A program made the translations under genes and the position numbers. Shown here piece by piece: positions 54,629-64,000 of a stretch of 64,000 nucleotides of DNA. The notes below the pieces were generated by a model. The model saw only the letters and a list, made by a program, of their open reading frames with translations, was not told where the DNA came from and did not search any database. The stretch's first letter is position 1, and each line of letters starts with the position of its first letter. This DNA comes from Jiella pacifica (GTDB lineage: Bacteria; Pseudomonadota; Alphaproteobacteria; Rhizobiales; Rhizobiaceae): the NCBI RefSeq assembly GCF_010500815.1, contig NZ_JAAAMG010000005.1:1-64000 (forward strand), given 5' to 3'.

Positions 54629-55527
54629 TTGCCCGTCAGCCCCTCGACGACGGTCTCCGACGTCACCCGCAACAGGTCGAGATAGGTCGGCACCGGGCCG
54701 CCCTCCTCCGAGAGCGAATCGACATATAGGACGCCCCCATATTGGGCCCCGGTCTCGCGCGCCACCTGCTGGGCGGGAGCCTGGTTGACGGTGGATTCGC
54801 AGAACACCGCCGGGACATCGTTTTCGCGCACGCCGTCGATGACCTTGCGGACCTGCTGCGGCGTGCCGGTCTGGTCGGCGTTGATCGGCCAGAGATAGAG
54901 CTCCTTGAGGCCGAAATCTTTCGCCAGATAGCTGAACGCGCCCTCGCAGGTGACCAGCCAGCGCCGCGCCTCGGGAATGGCGGCGATCCGGTCGCGCAGC
55001 GGCTCGATCGTTGCGCGGATCTGTTGTTTGTAGGCTTCGGCGTTCGCCTTGTAGGTCTCGGCGTCGTCCGGATCATGCTCGACCAGCGCGTCGCGGATGT
55101 TGTCGACATAGACCATGGCGTTGCCCAGCCCCATCCAGGCATGGGGATTGGCGAGGCCCTCATAGCTCCCTTCGGCGATCGCGATCGGCTCGATCCCGTC
55201 CGTCAGGGTCGCCGAGGGCACGTCGCCGAAGTTGGCGAAGAACTGCTCGAACCAGCGTTCCAGATTGAGACCGTTCCACAGGATCAGGTCGGCATCCTGT
55301 GCCGAGACGATGTCGCCGGGCGTCGGCTCGTAGCCGTGGATCTCGGCGCCGGGCTTGGTGACGGAGACGACCTCCGCGGCATCCCCGGCGACGTTACGCG
55401 CCATGTCGGCGATGACCGTGAAGGTGGTGACCACCTTGAAGGGCTCGTCGGCAGCCTTTGCGCCAGTGGCCGGCCAGAGCAGCATCGTCGCCAGGGCAGC
55501 GCATGGGAGAGATCGTCCAGCGGTCAT
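54625..55527 (-). CDS. sitA: Manganese/iron ABC transporter binding protein SitA
   Basis: A 300-residue cluster A-I metal-binding lipoprotein-like or periplasmic protein with a signal peptide (about 1-28, cleavage after GAKA-A; no lipobox Cys). Ligand residues of the family are visible: His in [13 protein letters not shown], His in NPHAWMG, Glu in FCESTVN and Asp in [12 protein letters not shown]. It captures Mn2+ (possibly Fe2+) in the periplasm. ATG at 55527 has GAGG upstream and begins the signal peptide; the frame is open further up. A Mur-type box and promoter precede it. Confidence 0.92.
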   Translation of the reverse strand: MTAGRSLPCAALATMLLWPATGAKAADEPFKVVTTFTVIADMARNVAGDAAEVVSVTKPGAEIHGYEPTPGDIVSAQDADLILWNGLNLERWFEQFFANFGDVPSATLTDGIEPIAIAEGSYEGLANPHAWMGLGNAMVYVDNIRDALVEHDPDDAETYKANAEAYKQQIRATIEPLRDRIAAIPEARRWLVTCEGAFSYLAKDFGLKELYLWPINADQTGTPQQVRKVIDGVRENDVPAVFCESTVNQAPAQQVARETGAQYGGVLYVDSLSEEGGPVPTYLDLLRVTSETVVEGLTGK

Positions 55528-55558
55528 GCAGCGTCCTCGAACAATTGCAGATGCAGTG

Positions 55559-55586
55559 ATCATATGCAGTTGCAAATCATTTGCAA
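55559..55586 (-). promoter_or_regulatory. sitA promoter overlapped by a Mur-type manganese box
   Basis: TTGCAAAT-C-ATTTGCAA (55570-55586) is a perfect 17-base palindrome matching the TGCAAAT-type manganese-responsive sequences bound by Mur in rhizobia. On the minus strand TTGCAA (55586-55581) could be a -35 and TATGAT (55564-55559) a -10, 16 bases apart. Mur bound to the box would block this promoter when manganese is plentiful. Confidence 0.75.
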
Positions 55587-55667
55587 TATAATTCGGTGTA
55601 CTCGCCCGCATCGTGATCGCGAAGGCACCCGCGAACATACGGTACCGCCGCCCATGCTGCACTGCAT

Positions 55668-55703
55668 ACAAAAACGGCGCGGCCCTTCTGTGGACCGCGC
55701 CGC
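55668..55703 (-). terminator. Rho-independent terminator of clpB
   Basis: On the minus strand CGGCGCGG (55702-55695) pairs with CCGCGCCG (55682-55675), with a 12-base loop, and is followed by TTTTT (55674-55670). It starts about 30 bases after the clpB stop. Confidence 0.85.
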
Positions 55704-55732
55704 TCGTTTCTTTCAGCCGTTGGAAACGCCGC

Positions 55733-58354
<2,622 letters not shown>

Positions 58355-58589
58355 GGCTCTCTCCTTGCCGCGCCGCGCCCTTTCAAGAGGCACGCGACGC
58401 AAAGATTGGAGTCCGGCTCCCGCTTCCGGCGAGCCGCCCGTCAGAGATATGGGAGCCTCGGACGCGCGGCGGTAGATGCCCCGGGAACGATTGTTGCAAA
58501 AATGTTACGCCTGGCGGAGCCGTCCGGGATCTTGCTCAGGCTGCGGGATCGCGAGAGCGGGCAACCGGGTCCCGAGCGGAGATATTGGG

Positions 58590-59243
58590 TCAGGGCTCCG
58601 GCAACGCCAGGCCTTCGCGCTCGAACACCGCCGCGGTGGCGGGACGAGCGACGACGCGCCGGCTCAGCGCGGTCCAGACCGGAAACTCCGCCGCCATGTC
58701 GTAGCCGAGAACCGAACCCGTGCCCCAGTTCCAGAAGACCAGGAGATAGGCATCGGCCACCGAATAGGCCTCGCCTGCCGCCCAGTCGCTGCCCCTGCCG
58801 GCGAGCTTGGCCTCGACCATGCCATAGACGTCGCGCGTCGCCCGCCGGCCGGTCTCGATGACGTCGTTCCTGCCCGCCTCCGTCGAGGCGTAGCGCTCGG
58901 CGCGGCGGATGTGGGCGTAGGTCGGGTGAACGCCCGAGGCGAGAAAGGCCAGCCACTCGGCACAGCGTGCCTCGCCGCGCGGATCGGCGGGCCAGAGCTT
59001 CTTGTCCGGGTGGGTCACCGCGACGTAGCGCAGGATCGCCGGGTTTTCCGTCACGACGAAGTCGCCGTCGGCGAGCGCCGGCACGCGGCCCTTCGGATTG
59101 ATCTTCAGATATTCCGGCGAACGCTGCTCGCCGCCGGCCGTATCGATCCGCACGGCCTCGAAATCGGCGCCCGCCTCTTCAAGGGCGATGTGGGATGCGA
59201 GCGAACAGGCGCCCGGCGCGTAGAAGAGTTTCATGCGTGCCAT
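58590..59243 (-). CDS. Glutathione S-transferase family protein
   Basis: 217 residues. The thioredoxin-like N-domain starts MKLFYAPGACSLASHIALEEAG (Cys/Ser of the beta-class type), with NPKGRVPAL and the glutathione-contact VVTENPAILRY; the all-helical C-domain carries GEAYSVADAYLLVFWNWG. It probably conjugates or binds glutathione in the cytosol; the natural substrate is unknown. GGAG lies nine bases before the ATG at 59243. It sits between fabF and clpB with a terminator on its upstream side, so it is likely expressed alone. Confidence 0.85.
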   Translation of the reverse strand: MARMKLFYAPGACSLASHIALEEAGADFEAVRIDTAGGEQRSPEYLKINPKGRVPALADGDFVVTENPAILRYVAVTHPDKKLWPADPRGEARCAEWLAFLASGVHPTYAHIRRAERYASTEAGRNDVIETGRRATRDVYGMVEAKLAGRGSDWAAGEAYSVADAYLLVFWNWGTGSVLGYDMAAEFPVWTALSRRVVARPATAAVFEREGLALPEP

Positions 59244-59301
59244 CGGCGATATCTCCTCCAGAATAAAGCAGGCGACCCCGTTTTTCGGATGCCTTGGAAC
59301 G

Positions 59302-59335
59302 AAAAAGGGCGGACGATCGCCATGACCACCCGCCC
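59302..59335 (-). terminator. Rho-independent terminator after fabF
   Basis: On the minus strand GGGCGG (59335-59330) pairs with CCGCCC (59312-59307) across a 17-base loop that can pair further, then TTTTT (59306-59302). It lies about 28 bases after the fabF stop and before the GST gene. Confidence 0.7.
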
Positions 59336-59362
59336 CGATCGGACTCTGCTGTCGGTGTCGTT

Positions 59363-60628
59363 CTACTCGGCGAAGCGCCGCAGCACCAGCGAGGCGTTGG
59401 TGCCGCCGAAGCCGAAGGAGTTCGACAGGACGGTGTCGATCTGCTTCTCCTTCTTCTGGTGGGGCACGAGGTCGATCTTCGTCTCGACGGACGGATTGTC
59501 GAGATTGAGCGTCGGCGGCGCGACGTTGTCGCGGATCGCCAGCACCGAGAAGATCGCCTCGACGGAACCGGCGGCCCCGAGCAGATGGCCGATGGCCGAC
59601 TTGGTCGAGGACATGGTGATCTGCGACGCCGATTCGCCGACCAGCCGCTCGAAGGCACGCAGCTCGATCTCGTCGCCCATGGGCGTCGACGTTCCGTGGG
59701 CGTTGACGTAGTCGAGATCGGCGGCGGTGATGCCGGCCCGCTTCAGGGCAGCGGACATGCAGCGGAAGGCGCCGTCGCCGTCTTCGGCCGGAGCGGTGAT
59801 GTGATAGGCGTCGCCCGACATGCCGTAGCCGATCACCTCGGCATAGATGCGCGCGCCCCTCGCCTTGGCGTGTTCGAGCTCTTCGAGCACGACGATGCCG
59901 GCGCCCTCGCCCATGACGAAGCCGTCGCGGTCACGGTCATAGGGCCTGGAGCCGCGCTGAGGGTCGTCGTTGAAATGGGTCGACAGCGCCCGACAAGCGG
60001 CAAAGCCGGCGAGCGAGAGACGCCCGACTGGTGATTCGGCACCGCCCGCGACCATCACGTCGGCATCGCCGAGGGCGATCAGCCGGCTGGCGTCGCCGAT
60101 GGCATGCGCGCCGGTCGAGCAGGCGGTGACGACCGAATGGTTCGGCCCCTTGAGGCCGTTGCGGATCGATACGTGTCCGGAGGCGAGATTGATCAGGCTG
60201 CCGGGAATGAAGAAGGGCGAAACCCGGCGGGGCCCCTTCTCCGCGAGGATAAGCGCGGTCTTCTCGATGCCCTGCAGGCCGCCAATGCCCGACCCGATCA
60301 GGACGCCCGTCGTGATCTGGTCCTCGTAAGACTCCGGATGCCAGTTGGCATCGTCCAGCGCCTCGGCAGCCGCGGCAACGGCATAGACGATGAAATCGTC
60401 GACCTTTCGCTGCTCTTTCGGCTCCATCCACTGATCGGGATTGAAGGTGCCGTCATGGCCGTCACCACGGGGAATCTGGCAGGCGATCTGGCACGGCAGA
60501 TCGGAGACCTCGAAGGTTTCGATCCTCGCCGCGCCGCTATCCCCGGCCAGAAGCCGCTTCCAGGTGACCGATGCGCCAGCGCCAAGGGGTGTGACCATCC
60601 CGACGCCGGTGATGACTACTCGTCTCAT
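59363..60628 (-). CDS. fabF: Beta-ketoacyl-ACP synthase II
   Basis: A 421-residue condensing enzyme: catalytic Cys in TACSTGAHAIGD (about 169), with His in NAHGTSTPMGD (about 308) and His in KSAIGHLLGAAG (about 345). It elongates acyl-ACP with malonyl-ACP in cytosolic fatty-acid synthesis. The length equals that of rhizobial FabF. The ATG at 60628 begins MRRVVITGVGMVTPLG. It is followed by the terminator at 59302-59335 and lies 204 bases after acpP. Confidence 0.95.
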   Translation of the reverse strand: MRRVVITGVGMVTPLGAGASVTWKRLLAGDSGAARIETFEVSDLPCQIACQIPRGDGHDGTFNPDQWMEPKEQRKVDDFIVYAVAAAAEALDDANWHPESYEDQITTGVLIGSGIGGLQGIEKTALILAEKGPRRVSPFFIPGSLINLASGHVSIRNGLKGPNHSVVTACSTGAHAIGDASRLIALGDADVMVAGGAESPVGRLSLAGFAACRALSTHFNDDPQRGSRPYDRDRDGFVMGEGAGIVVLEELEHAKARGARIYAEVIGYGMSGDAYHITAPAEDGDGAFRCMSAALKRAGITAADLDYVNAHGTSTPMGDEIELRAFERLVGESASQITMSSTKSAIGHLLGAAGSVEAIFSVLAIRDNVAPPTLNLDNPSVETKIDLVPHQKKEKQIDTVLSNSFGFGGTNASLVLRRFAE

Positions 60629-60832
60629 ATCCGCTCTTTTGCCAGAAAGACGGACCGACTTTCGTGGAGCCGATCCGACAATCGATCCCCGGTCCTCGTT
60701 GCCGGGGAGCCGGACGGCGAATCCGAAAAGCTCCACCAGAACCGATGAAACGCGAGCGTTTCACTCATTCCGGCAACCGCCAGGTGCCCGCAGGCGACAG
60801 GGCGAGAAGCTCGGAACGGGATCCTCGACCGA

Positions 60833-61069
60833 TCAGGCCTGGTTCTTCTCGATGAACTTGACGGCGTCGCCGACGGTGAGAATCGTTTCGGCCGCATCGT
60901 CGGGAATCTCGACGCCGAACTCTTCTTCGAACGCCATGACGAGCTCGACCGTGTCGAGGCTGTCCGCCCCGAGATCGTCGATGAAGCTGGCGTTCTCGGT
61001 GACCTTTTCCTGCTCGACGCCCAGATGTTCGACGACGATCTTCTTCACTCGCTCGGCGGTATCGCTCAT
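60833..61069 (-). CDS. acpP: Acyl carrier protein
   Basis: A 78-residue acidic carrier protein; Ser37 in [13 protein letters not shown] receives 4'-phosphopantetheine. The start at 61069 ([10 protein letters not shown]) gives the usual rhizobial length, with AGAGGA six bases upstream; an ATG two codons earlier directly abuts that sequence. It sits between fabG and fabF as in most proteobacteria. Confidence 0.96.
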   Translation of the reverse strand: MSDTAERVKKIVVEHLGVEQEKVTENASFIDDLGADSLDTVELVMAFEEEFGVEIPDDAAETILTVGDAVKFIEKNQA

Positions 61070-61321
61070 TGTCATTCCTCTGCTGTGATGACGTTTGCCG
61101 TTCGTTAGACGCGAGACGGCCTTTTATCAAGCGGCGCGTCCCGATTTGCCGGCCGCGCCATGAAGTTCACCCCGAAAAAACGATGGGGCGGCTCGTTAAC
61201 ACCTTCTTACCGTCGCGCCAATGGTCCGGTGGTATCTGGCTGACGCATCGAGAAACACAAGCCGAACGTCGCATTTCGGCCCATGGCGGCGACGAGCGGA
61301 TTGCCTGAGATCCCTCATCCG

Positions 61322-62059
61322 TCAGATCATCGCCATTCCGCCGTTGACGTGGATGGTCTGCCCCGTGACGTAGCCGGCCTCCTCGGACGCGAGAAAAACG
61401 GCCGCGCTGGCAATGTCGGCAGCGCTCCCCATGCGCTTTGCGGGAATCCTCTCGAGGATGGTCTCCCGTTGCTTGTCGTTCAGCTTGTCCGTCATGGCGC
61501 TGGAAATGAAGCCAGGGGCGATACAGTTCACCGTCACGCCCCGGGTGGCGATTTCCTGGGCGAGCGACTTGGAAAAGCCAACCATCCCCGCCTTGGCCGC
61601 GCAGTAATTGGCCTGGCCAGGATTTCCGGTCACGCCGACGACCGAAGTGATATTGATGATCCGCCCGAAACGCTTGCGCATCATCGGATGAGTGAGCTCG
61701 CGGGTCAGCCGGAACGCCGCGGTGAGGTCGATCTCGAGGACGTTGTCCCAGTCGGCATCCGACATCCGCACGAACAAGCCGTCCTTGGTAATGCCGGCAT
61801 TGTTGACCAGGATGTCGACGCCGCCGAGCGCCTCGATGGCGGATTCGGCCAGCTTCGTCTGCCCGTCGCGGTCGGCGAGATTGGCCGGCAGCGCCACGCA
61901 GCGATCGCCCAGCGCGGAAGCGAGTTCCTCCAGCTTCTCCTGCCGTGTGCCGTGCAGCCCCACCGTCGCGCCTTGGGCATGCAGCGCCCGGGCGATGGCT
62001 TCGCCGATCCCGCCGGTTGCACCGGTGATCAGGGCCTTGCGGCCGGTCAAGTCGAACAT
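61322..62059 (-). CDS. fabG: 3-oxoacyl-ACP reductase
   Basis: A 245-residue SDR: TGATGGIG (12-19), NNAG, catalytic YCAAK (about 149-153), and C-terminal GQTIHVNGGMAMI. It reduces beta-ketoacyl-ACP with NADPH. It follows fabD by 57 bases and precedes acpP by 252 bases; that gap shows no gene and no clear terminator. Confidence 0.95.
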   Translation of the reverse strand: MFDLTGRKALITGATGGIGEAIARALHAQGATVGLHGTRQEKLEELASALGDRCVALPANLADRDGQTKLAESAIEALGGVDILVNNAGITKDGLFVRMSDADWDNVLEIDLTAAFRLTRELTHPMMRKRFGRIINITSVVGVTGNPGQANYCAAKAGMVGFSKSLAQEIATRGVTVNCIAPGFISSAMTDKLNDKQRETILERIPAKRMGSAADIASAAVFLASEEAGYVTGQTIHVNGGMAMI

Positions 62060-62116
62060 GGTCGTTTCCTCGGATCGTTTCTTGGGGCGACCGCCCTTGC
62101 GCGCCGAAGGGCCGCT

Positions 62117-63061
62117 TCAGGCGGTCCGGCGGCTGTCGATGAAGGCTTTGACAGCCTCCGGGGTTCCGATCGCCTGAGCCGAGAGCCGCTTGTCGATTCG
62201 CTTGGCGAGACCGCTCAGGACCTTGCCGCTGCCGATTTCGACGATGTCAGTGATGCCGGCGCCGGCGAGATACTCCATGCTCTCGCGCCACCTAACCTCG
62301 CCGGTAACCTGCCGCACGAGCTGATCGCGGATCGCCTCGGGATCGCTGGTCGGAGCCGCGGTGACGTTGGCGACGAGCGCCACGACCGGCACGGCGATCG
62401 CGACGCTCTTCAGCGCTTCGGCCATCTTTTCGGCGGCCGGTGCCATCAGGCTGCAATGGAACGGCGCGGAGACCGTCAACGGGATCGCCCGCTTCGCCCC
62501 GAGTTCCGGCGCGAGGGCCACCGCCCTGGCGACGGCCGCGGCCGCACCGGAGATGACGATCTGGCCACCGCCATTGTCGTTTGCCGGCGAAAGAACTTCG
62601 CCCTCCGCCGCCCGGACGCAGAGATCGGCGACACTCGCCGCATCCAGGCCGAGGATCGCCGCCATCGCGCCCTCGCCCGGCGGCACCGCCGCCTGCATCG
62701 CCTGGCCGCGGAGGCGCAGCAGCCGCGCCGCAGCCCCGATCTCGAAGGCGCCGGCGGCGGCCAGCGCCGAATATTCGCCGAGCGAATGGCCGGCGACGTA
62801 ATTGGCAGCCGCGACGTCGAAACCTTCCGCCTGAAGAGCCCGCACGGCGGCGAGCGAGACGGCCATCAGGGCGGGCTGGGCGTTCTGCGTCAGCGTCAGG
62901 ATGTCCTCGGGTCCTTCGAAGATCAACGCCGAGAGCTTTTCGCCGAGCGCCTCGTCGACTTCCTCGAAGACGGCCCGGCTCTCGGCATAGGCCTCGCTCA
63001 GCGACCGGCCCATGCCGACGGTCTGGCTACCTTGCCCGGGAAAGACCAGCGCCAGGGTCAT
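62117..63061 (-). CDS. fabD: Malonyl-CoA:ACP transacylase
   Basis: A 314-residue enzyme: FPGQGSQ near the N-terminus, catalytic Ser93 in AGHSLGEYSAL, His in SAPFHCSLM (about 203), and the C-terminal EIGSGKVLSGL. It transfers malonyl groups from CoA to AcpP. The ATG at 63061 is fixed by the conserved MTLALVFPGQGSQ start. It is first in the fabD-fabG-acpP-fabF series. Confidence 0.95.
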   Translation of the reverse strand: MTLALVFPGQGSQTVGMGRSLSEAYAESRAVFEEVDEALGEKLSALIFEGPEDILTLTQNAQPALMAVSLAAVRALQAEGFDVAAANYVAGHSLGEYSALAAAGAFEIGAAARLLRLRGQAMQAAVPPGEGAMAAILGLDAASVADLCVRAAEGEVLSPANDNGGGQIVISGAAAAVARAVALAPELGAKRAIPLTVSAPFHCSLMAPAAEKMAEALKSVAIAVPVVALVANVTAAPTSDPEAIRDQLVRQVTGEVRWRESMEYLAGAGITDIVEIGSGKVLSGLAKRIDKRLSAQAIGTPEAVKAFIDSRRTA

Positions 63062-63201
63062 CGTTTTCACTCCGTAATGCCATCCCAACTGCGAAGTGGC
63101 GTGGGCAATGAGGGCTGTCGGCCAAGCTGTCAAGCTTGCGCTGCACAAAGTCGCGGCGCCGACGCCCCTCTCACCAAGCGGCCTGCGGGGGCGATGACGG
63201 C

Positions 63202-64000
63202 CTATTCCTTCACCGCGCCTGTCATCGACGAAACGTAGTAGTCGACGAAGAACGAGTAGAGGATCACCACCGGCAGAGAGCCGAGCAGCGCGCCCGACAT
63301 CAGCGCTCCCCATTCGTAGATGTCGCCGCGGACCAGTTCCGTCAGGACGCCGACCGGCACCGTCTTGTTCTCCGAGGAGGAGATGAAGGTCAGCGCATAG
63401 ATGAACTCGTTCCAGGACAGGGTGAAGGCGAAGATGCCGGCCGAGATCAGGCCGGGCACGGCGAGCGGCAGCACCACCTTGGTCAGGATCTGCCAGCGCG
63501 TCGCCCCGTCGACCAGCGCCGACTCCTCCAGTTCGAACGGGATCGTCCGGAAGTATCCCATCAACAGCCAGGTGCAGAAGGGAATGAGGAAGGTCGGATA
63601 GGTGAGGATCAGCGCCAGGCGCGAATCGAAGATGCCGACCTGGAAGACGATGAAGGCGAGCGGAATGAACAGGATCGACGGCGGCACGAGATAGGCGAGG
63701 AAGATCATCAACCCAGTCGTGCGCGCCCCGGTGAAGCGGATCCGCTCGATTGCATAGGCGGCGAAGACCGAAGCGAAGAGCGAGATCACCGTCGAGGCGA
63801 CGGCGACCAGCATCGTGTTCCACAGCCACCCCGGATAGGACGTTTCGAACAAGAGATACTTGATGTGTTCGAGAGTCGGCTCGACCACCCAGAACGGTGA
63901 GTATTCGGCGTAGTTTGTCAGCTGGTTGTCCGGCTTCACCGCCGTGATCGCCATCCAGTAGAACGGGAACAGCAGCACGAAGACGAAGCAGGCGAGCGGC
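63202..64000 (-). CDS. Carbohydrate ABC transporter permease, MalG type (5' end outside window)
   Basis: At least 265 residues of a binding-protein-dependent permease. Segment FVFVLLFPFYWM, cut by the window edge, is the first membrane helix. The sequence EESALVDGATRWQILTKVVLPLAVPGL is the EAA loop that contacts the ATPase, with the family's usual GA-x(8)-LP pattern. The C-terminal DYYVSSMTGAVKE closes the protein. It should form a channel with a MalF-type partner outside the window; the sugar is unknown. It is transcribed toward fabD with a 140-base gap. Confidence 0.88.
   Translation of the reverse strand, partial: PLACFVFVLLFPFYWMAITAVKPDNQLTNYAEYSPFWVVEPTLEHIKYLLFETSYPGWLWNTMLVAVASTVISLFASVFAAYAIERIRFTGARTTGLMIFLAYLVPPSILFIPLAFIVFQVGIFDSRLALILTYPTFLIPFCTWLLMGYFRTIPFELEESALVDGATRWQILTKVVLPLAVPGLISAGIFAFTLSWNEFIYALTFISSSENKTVPVGVLTELVRGDIYEWGALMSGALLGSLPVVILYSFFVDYYVSSMTGAVKE

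Noticed and set aside
58440-58460. Heat-shock (sigma-32-like) promoter for clpB, from CCCATATCT on the minus strand
   Set aside because: No CTTGAA-type -35 lies 13-17 bases upstream; a CTTGAAA closer to the gene is too near the start to serve. Without a pair it is not supported.
61170-61195. CACCCCGAAAAAACGATGGGGCG as a terminator between fabG and acpP
   Set aside because: The A/T run is in the loop and not after the stem, and the stem has only four to five pairs.

Overview
The window is high-GC DNA with tightly packed, translationally coupled operons. Gene content points to an alphaproteobacterium of the order Hyphomicrobiales (rhizobial group): a soxBDAG sarcosine oxidase, a Mur-type manganese box in front of sitABCD, a 78-residue AcpP beside fabD/fabG/fabF, and intergenic palindromic repeats of the kind common in that order. 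A marine or phyllosphere member such as the Aurantimonadaceae is a guess, not a demonstrated placement. No tRNA, rRNA, CRISPR array, integrase or complete IS element was seen.

Region 1 (236-19121) is an aromatic-acid catabolic island. After pyrC on the minus strand come a five-gene branched-chain-amino-acid-type (HAAT) ABC importer (1656-6590), a cupin and a PhzS-like flavin monooxygenase (7147-8926), and a seven-gene operon: SDR, MarR regulator, enoyl-CoA hydratase, acyl-CoA dehydrogenase, 2-aminobenzoate-CoA ligase, RidA-type deaminase and a kynurenine-formamidase-like hydrolase (9009-15371). On the other strand is a bifunctional 2-aminobenzoyl-CoA (or salicylyl-CoA) monooxygenase/reductase (16678-19074). 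Together they fit the aerobic CoA-thioester route for anthranilate. A shared inverted-repeat site (half ATTAGTTTA / TAAACTAAT, 4-bp spacer) lies in front of the transporter, the operon and the monooxygenase, and suggests one MarR regulon.

Region 2 (15563-27945) is mixed: a secreted LGFP-repeat/crystallin-like protein, a 49-residue membrane protein, a flavin monooxygenase with pdxJ, an unusual 665-residue protein carrying four copies of a two-cysteine domain in Gln/Ser/Gly-rich linkers, remnants of an oligopeptide ABC transporter, and a GAPDH-family gene followed by malic enzyme maeB.

Region 3 (28383-48837) is a betaine-to-glycine pathway: choline sulfatase BetC, Rieske oxygenase GbcA with reductase GbcB, dimethylglycine demethylase DgcA/DgcB with its own electron-transfer flavoprotein, and sarcosine oxidase SoxBDAG. 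The end product glycine is sensed by a tandem glycine riboswitch in front of a DadA-like amino-acid dehydrogenase. A chemoreceptor is divergent from it.

Region 4 (49160-64000) is mostly housekeeping: a MATE exporter, a ClpP paralogue, an ArsR/SRPBCC pair with its operator, sitABCD manganese importer under a Mur box, clpB with a terminator, a glutathione S-transferase, the fatty-acid genes fabF, acpP, fabG and fabD, and a sugar ABC permease cut by the window edge.
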